From Chalara sp. BL73 (Eukaryota > Ascomycota > Leotiomycetes > Helotiales), in NCBI GenBank assembly GCA_918026815.1, contig CAKJVC010000012.1, positions 310,001-374,000 on the forward strand: a DNA stretch of 64,000 nucleotides. Reading direction: 5' to 3'. Positions 10,737 to 23,305 of the stretch are shown one piece after another. The position numbers and the translations under genes are program-made. Numbering within the stretch: the first letter of the stretch is position 1; each line of letters starts with the position of its first letter. The notes under the pieces are model-generated. The model ran no database searches. It was not told the DNA's origin and was given only the letters and a program-made list of their open reading frames with translations.

Positions 10737-12346
10737 AGTCGATGGGTGAATGTCGAGGTGTATTTGTAGATGTAGAAGTAGAAAGGGCTCGCTATTTTTC
10801 CAGCGCCTGCCCACTGTAAAAACAGGCTAATTTCGCTAAACAGGAGCTTCAGCAGCGACGACCCCTCCATCCTCCTCCTCTTCAACCAACTCTCCCCATG
10901 CAACCTTGACATCCCTAGGAGCGAGTCTATTTACGAATAGTATGACAACCAGAGCAGCAAGCCATAGTGGGTCGTGGTATTTAGCAGACCCCACTACCTA
11001 TCGTCTGGGCTTAACGGACGGCCCGGCCAAGTCCCCTCTTCAATTGAACGACAGTATCTGCTCGTTCCAGGCGCAAGAATAATCATTGCGAGCGACTTTC
11101 GAAGACCTCCGCCTTCTAGAGTACCTTAACCGCCTCGTTCGAGTATGGCTTTGACACATGGGGGCATCTCACCGGCATAACTGAAATAGATATAGCATTC
11201 CGCGGGGTTAGGTTGGGGCATCGACGGAAGTTACAGCGACAGATTTCTCGTAGAACATGGGCCATCCAGCCAATAAGTCGTTATTCACTCTACTACACTA
11301 TAGAACCTTTGTCTTTCCAGCGACGTTGAAGGATTATGGAATGAGAGTGCCTCTACGCAGATAGATGATGGATGTATACAGGGCCGAACTCGTGCTGTAC
11401 CATCAAATAGAATTATATCATGGTTTGTAGCAACGGCCTTAGGTGGCTAGAGACAGCGCCAATGAAAACAAGCTGGCTTCAGCAATTTAGATTTCGGCGA
11501 ATTCTTTCGACTACTTACTTTGCCGAGCCTCTCCTCATATCTGTTATCCTCCTCCACACGATACTCTACCCGTCCCCCAACCTATTTCTTTTCCCATTAT
11601 CCTCTAGTATTCGAATATGAAGAGTGTGACTGATCCTTTGGCAGTCAGCAGGCTCTTCAGCAACTCCTAAATTCGCCAATCCCTATCAGCACAAGATCAG
11701 TATTGTATAGCCCTCGAACGACGAATGTGGAGATGCGATGTATCAGGGAGAAATGCCAGCGCAATCAATGCCACCAAGGGAGCCAGTTTTCCTCCCTTTG
11801 CGCCTGTCATGCGCCAGCAAGAGGAGGAGGAACAAAAACTGCACCCTCATACCACCTCCCCCCCAAAACCATCTTATATTTGTTGTTTGCACTTATAATA
11901 ATTAAAATTCACAACAAATTTAGTATATTAATCATTAGATATAGCTTTTGTGCATTGTGGCGATTAATTATATCTTCTTCCGCAATATCGCTACAAGGCA
12001 TACATGAAAGCAGTCATGTTTGCGGGGGAAACATTTATCCGGGATAAATGGTGGGAGCTCGGAATTGGGGTTCAGCCATACGCATCATCCTCCAAGCACC
12101 CGCCAACTCCATTTGCTCCCTGCGCACCACTCTCCCTCATCTGTAAAATACACCAATACCAAAATCAACCCCCACCGATTATTGCGATGAGATGCCGGAT
12201 TACTACATCGAATTTGATGAGCAGCTTCGCAAAAAATGGCCTCACCCGCGTTTCAGACTATAAATCGTCACCTCTTTGAAAAGTTGACCCAGCATACATG
12301 TTCCTATTTAAATAATCAATATTGTAAAAATCTTAAATACGATAGA
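10737..12346. other. Intergenic, no gene seen
   Basis: 1.6 kb without a convincing coding frame. It holds an A+T-rich patch near 11870-11970 and otherwise unstructured sequence. Confidence 0.4.
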
Positions 12347-14000
12347 TCACGAAAGGCCACTAACTTCCATGTGCGGCAAAGAAGCATCATAAAATACTTC
12401 GAAACGACTAGTTATTCCTGGCGACGTGGTTTCCATCCCTTTTTTAACAGATGTTGTATACTTGCGATATATTGCGGCGGTGAGCGTTGTCATCTCTGCC
12501 ATGGCAAGGCTATTGGACCACAAGTTAGCTAGAAATCTGACTATGTCGCCATAAGAAAACCTGGGAATAGGCAACCCACTGCAGTCCAATACACATCCTA
12601 CCCCCGCTTGAAAAGGCCCAGAACCATTTCTTCATTTCTTTTACCTGATCTGTAGCCCCAAGCCATCGTTCTGGGTTAAATTGTAGAGGATTTGGGAATA
12701 TCTCTGCGTTACGGTGCAATGAGTATGGGGACATGCTCACCACTGTATTTGCAGGTATGGCATAATTGTCGATGACGCTACTTGCAGGCAAAGAGCGAGG
12801 TTCAGAAGCTGGTAGAGGAGCGTAAAGCCGAAGTGTTTCTTTGATAACTGCGTCTAGATAAGGAAGTTTGTCGCACGTCTCCACGCGAGGAACTCCTATC
12901 TCATTTAATGCTGAATCTGGTATAGCTGATACTTCCTTGGCCAATTTTTCTTGAAATCGTGCGTTCTTGGGCAGCGACAACGCCCAAATTAAGAACATCA
13001 TCGTATCGCTTGTGGTGTCCACGCCTGCAAGCAGATGGTCCGCGCATTCTGATGCGATATCCATATCCGAAAGTCCGCCTTGCTTAATGCTGTCATGGAC
13101 TTTCCATAGACGTCCCATAATGCTTGAATGCTGCAATTTGTCTTTCTGCTCTGTACTGGATGCCTTGAAATTCTCCCAGGCTGCAAGCCCGTGTCTCCGA
13201 ATTCCTGTGTACACAACTGGCTTTCTCTGTGGTAGAAGGCCCATTACCCCGATGAATTTCTCCAAGATGCCCGTTTGACTCATCAACCACTTCGTGTATT
13301 TCGGCAGATGTGTTGCAAACCATGCCAACTTCCTGCGTGATGGATCCAGAACATCTATCAAGAGGTTGCGATCATGTTCATTGCCAGACATCGCAGATGT
13401 AGCACCGTATCCTTCGCCATATACAAAGTATGAGATATTGTCCAGCGCAAAATAATGTAAACTGCTGAAAATCTCGTTCCCTTCCTGAGCTTCTCGCTCT
13501 AACAACTCAAGGTACTCCCCACTCTTCCTCTCGACCGCTCCGGCCAGAGCCTTATCCTTCACGATATTCGATTTTGAATACGCATGATTGACGAGTTTCT
13601 TTCGTTGACCATGTTCGTGACTCGATTTAAACGTGAATAGGTTTTGCCGTCCATACACATCGAACATGCGATAGAAGCTTGTCCTCTCATAGCCGCTTCC
13701 AGCACCGTAGATGGTTTGAAGAGCCGAGAGGCTGTTAAAAGCTACTTCGTTTGGCCCGATTCGGACAACAGGCCCGTATTGAGCGTGGAGCTTAAGGATT
13801 GTCTGTGTGCGAGTACCCTTCCAATCTTCAAGCGCCAGACGCCACCCTGTAATTGCATAGGATATGGGGCCAGGAATCTTTTGGAGGGGGGATGCTAAAC
13901 AACATACAGCGACAAAGCGATAGAGTATAAGGATTGGGAAGATTAGGGCAAATAATATATATGTATGCGCTCTGAATGCGTCAAGAATTGGTTGCAACAT
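12347..14000 (-). CDS. Cytochrome P450 monooxygenase, two exons
   Basis: Exon 1 12580-14000, intron 12510-12579 (70 bp, branch GCTAAC), exon 2 12347-12509; 527 residues, the usual length for a fungal microsomal P450. An N-terminal membrane anchor (residues about 12-38, hydrophobic, ending in RFVAVCCLASPL) is followed by the proline hinge KIPGP. The I-helix oxygen-binding motif is LAGVDTTSD near residue 325. KETLRLYAPLP near 390 carries the ExxR pair, FNPERW precedes the heme site, and the heme loop FSSGGRMCIG has the axial Cys near residue 470. The intron falls directly after CIGL, restoring HLAMAEM. The sequence resembles the broad benzoate/pisatin-demethylase type of fungal P450. Substrate cannot be told. 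It is divergent from the homeobox regulator at 14586, sharing a 585 bp upstream region. Confidence 0.9.
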
Positions 14001-14585
14001 TTTGGTATTGTATGAAGTGCATTTTTGAACAAAACAAAATTTTGGGCATTATATATACTTATATCCACTTTGTACTCCGACCAGAAACAATTTGTCTCAG
14101 GCGTGCTTATGACCAATGTTGAACATTGAGCGCTCCAAATAGTTGGAATTAGATATAATCGACATGGTGACAACGCCCTTCAACTAAACGAAGATTTCCT
14201 CATTCAGACAATATTATCCCACTACGACTGAAAAATCTGTGTCTGGTGGATCCAGCCTTGGTATCGCCCAAACCATTTCCCGGGACTTACCGAAGGGTAT
14301 CCCTGTACATTGTGTAAGCGAGAGCAAAAGCGCAGCCTATTCAGGTAGCCGAAAGGGCGTTGACATGCCCTACCAGCGGATCAACTACCAACTATAATGT
14401 AGCTTCCACTGGATGTCCATTCATTTTGTCTGCACTACCACAGCACTGACTCCCCATCTGTAAAACATCTGGGTGGGAGGGGAGCGGGCAGATTTAACAC
14501 GTGACAAGCCAGATCCAGCGAACAGAACGTCATAGTTGCACGCCGATATCCAAGTTATAGATCAAGTCTTCTTCTTATCTAAACA
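14001..14585. promoter_or_regulatory. Shared divergent promoter region of P450 and homeobox regulator
   Basis: 585 bp between two divergent starts. TATA-like ATTATATATACTTATA occurs near 14048-14063 on the P450 side. No specific operator is recognised. Confidence 0.4.
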
Positions 14586-16187
14586 ATGGAATTCTTTGAT
14601 TTTGTTAGTGCCTCGGAAGAGTCAATCACACGAATTGTATCGCCTCTGCCAAACACTGATTTCGGGGTGGAATTAACCTCGACCAGCACCTTAGCCGATG
14701 ACCGTCGACCGCATGGAAGCTCCTCAGTGCAAATGCCTATTATTGATTCAACCGCTACACATCGGCCGCTAGACAGCCGAATAGTAAGCGATGTTAACAG
14801 CAATGAGAATATAAATGGATGGCTTCAAACAGGGCTACGGTCGTCGTCGCCGTGTGACCATTGTCGTGGCCGACAATTGGAATGTCTCATCGAGAATCGT
14901 TGGGAGTTAGGTTTAAATAATAGAGTTGATGATTTCTACAATGCGACCGAACCTGTAGCGCCTGATTATATGGTAGCGGACACCCCACTACAACGCTTTG
15001 CATCCAGTGATAGTTTCAATAATGTTATTGATCCTGGAGCGGAGCCACGTAAGAGAAACAATTCCCGCTTCTCCCGAAAGTCGGTTCGGATCCTAAAGCG
15101 TTGGCTGCATGACCATATGCAGCACCCTTACCCTACAGAAGAAGAGAAGATTGACCTCACTTCTATGACAGGGCTGAAAAGGTCTCAAATATCCAACTGG
15201 TTTGCTAACGCTCGTCGACGAAACAACCTCCAAGGTCCTTACGCCAGCTCTCCTAGCCCTAGCGGTTCGAATGATGTATCAGTAGAATCAAGTATCAGCA
15301 TCCAGAATACGAAGTCACTAGGATGTGAAGATACGACCCCTATGGGTCGGTGGAGGAACTCCCCCCCAGAAAACGAAGCTGCATCCGTAGTGGATATAAT
15401 GAGGGCCCTTACCCAAGCATCTTTGCCTCCGGGCACGCAGGAAAAGTGCAACAGTAGGGGCTTACCGGCCGCCGAATCTCCATTCAACGTGTTCCGAGCA
15501 ATTCCTATGACTTCCTTCCAGAGCTCCGGTTCTTCATCGCATAGCACCAACTCCATCATTTCATCCGCCTACTCAGATCGGTCTCGTCACTCATTCAGCT
15601 CTCGTAAAAGGAAACGTTATACAAGTCAATCTGTATCAAGGTCCGCCACTGATACCCAAGAGACATCATTAAAGGCATTCCAGTGTACGTTTTGTACCAG
15701 CAGTTTCAAAACTCAGTATGATTGGTCACGCCACGAATCTTCCGTCCATTTGCCTCTTGAATCTTGGACCTGTTCTCCTTCAGAATGCGTCATGTATCCG
15801 GAGCGCTTGCCGATGTTGTGTTCCTTCTGTGACGCTCCAAGTCCTGATATCCAACATTTGGAGAAGCACCAATATCTTGTTTGTGTTGAGCGCCCTACTG
15901 AAGAAAGGACCTTTTACCGAAAAGACCACTTCAGGCAACACCTCCACCTTGTACACAACTGTACATTCATTTCGCGAATGGAGAGTTGGAGATTTGCCCT
16001 CGAGAGCGTACGATCACGCTGCGGCTTCTGTAATATGAAGTTTGATACTTGGAGTTCGCGCACGCAACACCTGGCTTCTCATTACCGTTCTGGAGCTCGG
16101 ATGGATCAGTGGAGAGGTGGGTTAGGGCTCGCGCCGCATGTGCTTGCTATGGTTGAAGCACCAGGGCATCGCTCCCTCGAAGAATGA
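14586..16187 (+). CDS. KN-type homeobox transcription factor with C2H2 zinc fingers
   Basis: Intronless, 533 residues. A TALE/KN homeodomain lies at about residues 155-213, with helix 1 SVRILKRWLHDHMQHPYPTE and recognition helix SQISNWFANARRR (the WFxNxR signature). The spacing YPTEEEK carries the three-residue loop extension. Three C2H2-like zinc-finger regions follow: FQCTFCTSSFKTQYDWSRHE near 365, MLCSFCDAPSPDIQHLEKHQ near 410 and CGFCNMKFDTWSSRTQHLASH near 478. A short CDHCRGRQLEC segment near residue 95 looks like half of a Zn2Cys6 motif. Between homeodomain and fingers is a Ser-rich linker. This domain pair is a known fungal regulator class. It is divergent from the P450, which it may or may not control. 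Confidence 0.9.
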   Translation: MEFFDFVSASEESITRIVSPLPNTDFGVELTSTSTLADDRRPHGSSSVQMPIIDSTATHRPLDSRIVSDVNSNENINGWLQTGLRSSSPCDHCRGRQLECLIENRWELGLNNRVDDFYNATEPVAPDYMVADTPLQRFASSDSFNNVIDPGAEPRKRNNSRFSRKSVRILKRWLHDHMQHPYPTEEEKIDLTSMTGLKRSQISNWFANARRRNNLQGPYASSPSPSGSNDVSVESSISIQNTKSLGCEDTTPMGRWRNSPPENEAASVVDIMRALTQASLPPGTQEKCNSRGLPAAESPFNVFRAIPMTSFQSSGSSSHSTNSIISSAYSDRSRHSFSSRKRKRYTSQSVSRSATDTQETSLKAFQCTFCTSSFKTQYDWSRHESSVHLPLESWTCSPSECVMYPERLPMLCSFCDAPSPDIQHLEKHQYLVCVERPTEERTFYRKDHFRQHLHLVHNCTFISRMESWRFALESVRSRCGFCNMKFDTWSSRTQHLASHYRSGARMDQWRGGLGLAPHVLAMVEAPGHRSLEE

Positions 16188-16687
16188 TCTACAGGCAAGA
16201 GGCCGACTCCACGGTCGGCTCATCCGTAAAGCGATGCATATGCTGATAATCGGGCTGGCGGTAATTTTTGCGCGTTATAGCCAAGAGGTGGGAAGCGTGG
16301 CATAAATAGTGTAGCCATCAGTGCACCGCAATTGGCACTTCTATGTTGATGCGGGTGTATTGGTTAGAATATATTGCATTGTACCTCTATAAGTTTAAGG
16401 GGTTTTGGTGATCGAAACATTACGTGAGATTGCGAGGAAGGACTTGAAATGCATGAAAAATGAAGGTAGGGTAGTATGAAGAATAAAGATATCAAATCCG
16501 TTCATAATTTATCCTTGCGATGTGCAATAAACGACCTGTTGTGGTGTTTCATCCTCACTATAATCGTTAACGTTGCCTCCAAAAGCCTCCCTCAGACAAG
16601 ACACAACCCGTCCTTTCCATATCGCAGGATCAAATGTATCTATATCAGAATTAGCTCCATGCCCAGAATAGAAGAGGATTAGAAGTT
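16188..16687. other. Gap between regulator and F-box-like relic
   Basis: No supported gene. A minus-strand 60-residue frame at 16509-16691 contains YSGHG, but it overlaps nothing coherent and is treated as chance. Confidence 0.4.
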
Positions 16688-17453
16688 TCACGAGCCTGAT
16701 TGAGAATCTCCAAGATGCTCTGCTATATACTTCTCCAAAGCAATCATACTCTCCGACTTGCTCTGCGCAGAAAGCGGATTATGCGAAAATGTAATCTTGG
16801 TAAGTCCCGGAATTTCCGAAAATGCTTTGATACCGCTGCGCTCGAGATAGATTTGTGCAGCTCCGTCTTCTCTACAGTGGTCTTCCAGATTTATGTACTT
16901 TTGATCCACCTTCCAAAAGCTTGCGATGTGTAGGATCTGAAGCTTGGGGAACCTGTAAAGATATTTTATCATCTTAAAATTGTTTTTGCCCACTTCTGGA
17001 GTAGTAGTCTTACCGTCCGACCGGCTTTTGGATGACTATTCAAGTGATACCTGGCGCACGTGTTTGTAGAAATCGTGAGCGGCATGATAATAGAAAGGTA
17101 GTAAGGAGTCAATGTCGAAATTGTTGCGCGAGACGAATAGGGGATAGGCCTCTCGATTGATCAATTTGCAAGTCAATATTAAAGCTGCTCCGTCTGCGCT
17201 GGGATATCGTCTTGAGAAGAAGGCGTCGACTGGAAGGACAAGTTTGTATATTTTCAGTCTTATTTCGGCCGAGAGACTCTTCAAGAAGTCAACTAGGAAC
17301 GTGACGTTAGCATTTGATCCTATTGCGCTCATTCTGAAAATACGAACGACTTGTTGGAGACCTTGTAGTGCCATCTGATATGGTAGAGGGCTGCTCGAGG
17401 ATAACTGCCTCGCTGCTAGATTCAGCAGTCGCGATCTCTTGTATACCTTCCAT
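16688..17453 (-). pseudogene. F-box-like (2EXR-type) gene with one in-frame nonsense codon
   Basis: A likely start at 17453 gives MEGIQEIATAESSS, then an uncertain short intron ending near the branch/acceptor TGCTAACGTCACGTTCCTAG. The domain start follows: FLKSLSAEIRLKIYKLVLP, the classic F-x-x-LP-x-EIR-x-x-IY of fungal F-box-like 2EXR proteins. The frame reads through CKLINREAYPLFVSRN to HVRQVSLE and meets TAG at 17036-17038. It continues in exactly the same frame without another stop for about 115 codons (FPKLQILHIASFW and onward) to 16688. The fungal family often has Trp at that place, so TGG to TAG, a RIP-type G-to-A change, is the likely lesion. Function of the family is mostly unknown. 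Confidence 0.6.
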
Positions 17454-19149
17454 GATAATTGCTTTCAATGAAAGTCGAGAGATTCAGCCTAAGACTATTG
17501 AAGATTGAGTCAAAGATTGATTATCAAAGGTGAGGTAAATGGGGAGGATTCAAAAACCAACAGATGGGGGCTGTAAACGGAGAAAGCCCAGAGAGGGGGC
17601 GAAGTCTTGACGTTTAAGGCCCTATAAATCACAAGATAAACTAAATAACATAGTATAATTAAACTATTTAATTTATATCGTAAATATAAGTAAAAGAATA
17701 AAGTTTAATATTAAAGATTTTCGTACAACTAGTAAAACGATAGTTATATATTTTAAAAACATAAATACTATACAAAATAAGGGGCATTTCAATGTTCAAA
17801 AGATACACTAGGCTGAATCGGGTGGAAGATTGGGCTATGTTCACCTTCAGACGCCAATCTGATGTGGGTCTCCAGTTTGTATAGGAAAACAGGGATTATT
17901 TGACCCCCTAGTCAGAACGCTGACTACAAGTACGCATTCGGAATACTAATTCGGAATCAAAACGCTACCTGATCATTTGAAGTGGAGCTGAACGCTAGCT
18001 AACTGTATTAGATCACGTACCCTAGTAGAACGCTCTTGCATTCTGGCTAATGATCAGGGCCTTAGGACTTAAAACCAACCAACAGAGGCACACTAAGCAC
18101 CCGGTCATATTTAGAAATGGTAAGGGTTGGTGATGGAGTTAATGGAGCGCTCACCAAATCGACCAAAACTACATCCGAAAACGTCCCCAACAGAGATAAG
18201 AAGAAAAATAAAAAAATGTCGTCTTATAGATTGACCGTGTTTATTGGTTGTCTGAAGATTATCTAGTTTGGAAGCGTTTGGAGTTTATTGATCATTATTG
18301 AGCAGAAATTCCAAGTTGAAGATTTCGCTCTGCTAGTTTAATTCGATATTTGTTCTGCCTTGTAGATAGATAGGTTTATTAACTAAGTAGGAAAGTTGTG
18401 ATTGGTAACCTTCGTTAAACGTTAAGAGGGAATTCGAAATGACATTAGGTAGTTTGGAAAAGTTATTTATGGTGGTGGTTATTGTCGGTGAGACTGAGAG
18501 GTAGGCTGATGGGCTATTTTGGTATTGATGGGAAGGGTTGAATGAGGGGGATGTGCGCATGAACCTGCTTTTGAGAATGGAACTTGGGAAGGAAGTAAAG
18601 AATGGATTTGTGGTCAGTTGTTAATGCAGTGAAGTCTGAATTATCCTATCTTACAGGTTTTTCTGGTTCACGCTGATACATATCTGTACAATGACCTCAG
18701 ATCCTTAGTCCACCACCTATTCATTGCTAGTTCAATAACCTTTATCGTCGGAGTTCACAACCTTCTTTGGCTTTGGTAAGACCGGTCTCTTATCTTATGA
18801 ATATCTTGTGCCATTGTTCTCGTCATCATTGAAAGCTTTGTCGTTCTTGTTAAATTCTTCTAGGTCTGAGGCATTGCCATTTTGATAATTGTATGCGTTT
18901 TGGTTATATTTGTTGTCGAAATCGACTTTTGTAGGCACCGTACGCAGAAATACGTATTGTAATAGATTGATTAACTACAAAGAGAGAAAGATTCTAACTG
19001 AACCTTTCAGAGAGTATGTAATAGCTGCCAAGGCGCTGGCCTAGTGGTGACTAAGCTAATTTCCTTATACACGTCACGTGAGAGGTTTTATCTTCTAACT
19101 TCCTCACATATGGTCTCCCCTTACTCCAAACCTCCTTCTAAAGTTTCCG
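17454..19149. other. A+T-rich decayed repeat DNA, possible LTR remains
   Basis: The stretch 17620-17800 is strongly A+T-rich, with TATA-rich sequence like RIP-mutated DNA. From 18300 to 19100 the sequence lies just downstream (minus strand) of the gypsy chromodomain and could hold its 3' LTR. I could not find a matching second LTR. Confidence 0.35.
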
Positions 19150-20960
19150 AATTCTCATTTTTTCTTCTAACTCCTTTAGAGTAAGCTCGATCTGCTTCTT
19201 GATAGGCTTTTCCATATGGAGATAACGACGTTCGTATTCTATAATAGAGGCTTTGGCCTTGATCACATTGCGTAGAGGTTCCCAGATTCGATCCTGATCA
19301 TCGTATCCTCGCCACTTGATAAAGTATTCGAAGCTACCCTTGACATTACGAGACTCTAATATCTCTTCGATTACCTATAGCTTTTGTCCTTAATTGTCGA
19401 TAGCAATATGGGGTGGTAGGGGGTTCTTTTGACCGGGAAGGGTAGGTTCGAATGCTGGGCGTAGTAGACTAGTATGAAAGCTATATCGATTTGGTTGTAT
19501 TCGAAGGGAAGATCAAGACGATAAGCGTGTGAATTCAGGGCTTCCTTGATACGGTACTTTCCGAACCATTTGTGATCCAGCTTTAAAGATGGCGTTGTGG
19601 TCTTGATATTTTTGCGATTAAGGTATACCATGTCGCCGACTTTGTACGCGGGAGCGGCGGTTCGTTTAGCGTTAGCATGCGTCTCCTGTTGTTCCCGGGC
19701 GGTGATTAGATTAGTTTGGAGTGTTTCTAAGATCTTCTCCATCTTGTCAACAAACTCAGTACCGGCCTTGTAGTTCTCGAGTATGTGTGGTGACACTCAT
19801 GAAGGCAGGGGCTTTGGACTTTTAAAGCTAATCCTAGGGTGGAAACCTTTGTTGGCTAACAAGGGGGACATTCCGGTGCTGTCGTTAACACAGTAGTTGG
19901 CGGCGAACTCAGCTAATGGTAGCCAGTCTCCCCAGTCCGTTGGTGGAGGTCTACGTATTGTCGTAGGTATTGCTCCATATAGGCGTTCGCAACTTCCGTT
20001 TAGCCATCAGACTCAGGATGGTAAGAGGAGGTAAGATGGGACTTTATTCCAGGCGATACTGAACGGCTTTCCAGAATTCGGAGACAAACAGCACTCCTCT
20101 ATCAGAGACTATAGCAGTAGGCATTCCATGAAGTTTCCAAACGCTGTGCACGAAGAGCTCAGCTAATCTAGTGGCGGTATCTGTAGTATTGCAAGGGATA
20201 TAATGTCTTTCCTTCGAGAGACGGCATACTACGACCATAATACAGTCGCAAGTACGCTCGGAGATTTATCCTTCCATAGTGGCAAAGGGCCTACGAAGTC
20301 AACTGAAATATCCGTCCATCTTTAGATAGGATGGGGAAGTGATTTTAATAAGCCATGGTATTTAGACCGTGAAGACTTGTTGCGTTTACAACCGTCGCAA
20401 GCTTTAGTAAAAGCGCGGCAGTTGTCAAAAAGCTTCGGCCACCAGTACTCTCTTTCCATGATCTCTAAGAGCTTTTTATACCCAAGGTGGCCGGTTTACG
20501 CTGAGTCGTGAACGTGCTGCAGCAAGGCGGTTCTCAATTCCCCATCTTCTCAAAAAGGGATATAAGTCTATCTCTATAGTAGAGCCAATCTCCTCTGAAT
20601 TCCTCTTCGGAGAGGTCTATCTCACGAGAGTGAGGGGGGTGTTCATTTTGAGAGAGCTCTTTGCGAATAAAAGAATCCCACTCGTCGGTAGGGTAGGGTT
20701 CTTCGAGCAATCGAGTAAGTACGTGGGCAAAAGGCTCTTCCTCATCGAAGGCAATAGGGGACGCCTCTAGCTCGGTTGCGAAGTCCAAATCTTTGAATAC
20801 GTACATCTTGTCTTGGTGGTCGGATAGGTCCTTCTTGATGTTATCATCAAGGTTGTAAGACTTAAAGAGAGCTTGGTTTTGCTCTTATTTTCGGGGATCT
20901 TTCTCATCTTGGGGGAGATCTTGAGAGCGGCGAGTTAGCGCGTCAGGCTTCTTGCCTTCC
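19150..20960 (-). mobile_element. Decayed Ty3/gypsy chromovirus, 3' part of pol
   Basis: Read on the minus strand, the order is: end of RNase H with PDALTRRSQDLPQDEKDPR (about 20900-20960), the RNase H-integrase linker (20534-20806), and the integrase core with HYIPCNTTDTATRLAELF and GMPTAIVSDRGVLFVSEFW (20044-20238). Then come the integrase C-terminus with WGDWLPLAEFAANYCVNDST and VGDMVYLNRKNIKT (19371-19980) and a chromodomain with SFEYFIKWRGYDDQDRIWEP (about 19190-19370). Several stops and at least one frame change separate the blocks, so it is inactive. Reverse transcriptase, protease and gag are missing, and the copy ends abruptly near 21000. The chromodomain identifies the chromovirus branch of gypsy elements, which target chromatin. 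Confidence 0.9.
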
Positions 20961-22207
20961 TTCGGCACGACCCTCCTTGGCACAAGATGGAGTCCGAGCT
21001 AAGCACTAACCGTATATAGTAAGTATGGAAAATATGTTAGTCTATAAATGGAAATAGGTCTGCACCAATAAGCGTACAAATCACAACCTGGAATCACAGT
21101 TTGGAATCGTTTTGCGATTACGGTGAAATTGAAGATAGGGTTTGAATAACAAGAGGAAAGACTGTTCTGGTTATTGCATATTCCCGAACTCCTCTAAATG
21201 GAGCTCAGCGCCGCTATCGTCACTCCGGATAGTTTCCTCCTTACTATCAATAGTGTTCTGTGAAATCTCTCCGACAACTGAGGAATCCGCTACTATTAGG
21301 TCGTCTGCCCCTCTTTCTTCCTACTTGTTCAGATTTCCGAATTCGTGACCTCAGGCATATTGAGGTGGCAAAAGTCATAATGTGATGGCAGCCATGACGG
21401 TAGACGGTTCTCACAGGGGCACCGAATCCTGTCATCTGATGTATGGTGTAACCCCTCAGGTCTGTGTTTATGAGAGCACACAATACTGATGACACTGCGA
21501 TATCCCGAATAGTGGATTTTATAGAAGAGCGCCGCAGTCGTTTCTTTGGGTTTCTCAACTTCATAGTGCATGATGTGAACCCTTGGAGAAGTCGGATAGC
21601 CTACTTGATCAGTGCAACCACCAACGTTGAGCAGAACTGCAGGATGATCGACTTTTTTCGCCTCCGAAGTCGAAAACCGTGATTTTTTATTACTTTCCAG
21701 CTTTTTAAAATCAGGCTATCGACGCTAGTCCTTTTTTTTTTTTCGAAACCAGTATACACTTTTTTCCCCCAGCGTTACGGGTTCCGTGGCTAGCGGACAT
21801 GTAACGGGTTATAACAAAAAAATCGGAAACTTTACAAAAATGTTTACAAATAACTAAAAGTACGACGGAACTAGCTTCGTTTTCGACTATTACATAACGA
21901 TTTTTTACGACTTTTGCTATCGCGCAGAGATTTTTTAGCAGTAGGGACCTTGTGAAGATGTGCCAGGTTGCCGCCGAGGCTACTTGGAAGCAGACATGCT
22001 TCCAGAGGTGACAGTAAAGTACACTCGACTCTGGCATGTGCTCAGCCAAGCGCGGGAATATAGACAGGTCAATATTTGAGGGGTATAACAGTTGAAAAAG
22101 AAGGCAGGTTGTCTTGAAATGAAGCTATTTCTTTCGAATTCTAGTAGAGACAGGTTTTCTCAAATCACCAATCAAAGCTAGGTGATAATATCACTAAATT
22201 CGAAGTC
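20961..22207. other. Gap of unassigned repeat-like DNA
   Basis: No gene. Short frames on both strands overlap without family resemblance. A T-run at about 21729-21744 and TA-rich patches suggest decayed repeat sequence. Confidence 0.35.
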
Positions 22208-23305
22208 TTAAAGCGCATGCCAAGTGGTCAGTTCCCAACTTCCAAAAGCGGCGGAGCCGATCCTTTCGTAAAGACGCGAGTGACAAAACAGAGTTGTCAC
22301 CCCAACATCAGGGAGAATAAAGAGTAGACTCTTCCTTTCGCCACTCGCCAGAATGACAACAACCTGCTCATTCCATGACATCATAGTCGCCATTGCCCGC
22401 TGTCTTCCATTACAGCGCGTCATGCCGGGATAGCTTTCGAGAACTTGTTGGGGCTGGACCAGTTGCTTTGCTCGGCCGGGAAGGGGAAGCGGGACGGCGA
22501 ATATGTGGGCAGTACGAAAATGCTTAAATATATGGCCATGGGCCGCGGAAGGGGTGTTCAGCTGTGGGTTTGTTGAATAGCGATTCCATAGAGCTAAAGC
22601 ATGCAGGTTCCGGCGAATGAGTCCATCCCACACAGCGCTCGGGTATCAGCCTCGATCTCTTCGGCATCCTCATCATTGGCTACGTTCCCTACCTCAACAC
22701 ATCCCATATCCGCCTCGAACTTAGTCTTGACGATGTTGACCGTCATCCCCGCCAGTTGGCAAATATAAACCCATAGGATGCTCATCCGGGCGCACGCCTG
22801 CTCCGTGCATCGCGTCAGTCGCTTGTTGGCCCAGACTTGATCGTTCTTCCACCATAGGTACAGGGAGATGGCGGCGCGCATGGTGGACTGGCAGAGCGAG
22901 ATAACCACTAATTAGTCAAGCAAGAGATTTCTAATAGGGACGGGCAAGAACTGGATGTTATCCTTGAACTTGCCTGTTTACTGCTCATCTTCGTGGTATG
23001 TGGCGTGCAACATTACCAGCAGTTGCTTAAGGCAGACAGTCTACAGCCTCTGGGTATTACGCCAAGTGATAGAGAACAACTCGCTCTCGCACAAAGGTTA
23101 GGCCGGAGCCCATATGGATCAAGGCTAAGATTCTTTGCAGAAACTCGTTAGCGACAGTCTCGTATTGAGCAATCGCCTTCTCACTCCAGATCGTAGTGCC
23201 GCCCGCCGTGGTACCCAGGAAAGAATCCTGTTGCAGCTTCGAGTCAAGGTCACGTTTGAATAAAGACTCCGTCGACAGCCTTTTTCGATCGTCTTGGAAG
23301 CACAA
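22208..23305 (-). pseudogene. Telomere-linked RecQ-type helicase relic (up to Walker A)
   Basis: Reading down the minus strand there are successive blocks, in changing frames, of one protein type. These are WSEKAIAQYETVANEFLQR, then PYLWWKNDQVW-like YLWWKNDQVWANKRLTRC, then GCVEVGNVANDEDAEEIEAD, then NRYSTNPQLNTPSAAHGHIF. The last block is GRQRAMATMM followed by VVVILASGERKSLLFILPD, a changed Walker A (normally TGxGKS) with KSLLF. This combination is what I know from the large fungal RecQ-like helicase genes found near telomeres (TLH type). The helicase motifs after Walker A are absent and several stops interrupt the frames, so this is a truncated relic. Confidence 0.6.

Noticed and set aside
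16509..16691. Short frame with YSGHG, reminiscent of caspase-like proteases
   Set aside because: Only the five-residue motif matches; no Cys block follows, and it lies in the 3' region of another gene.
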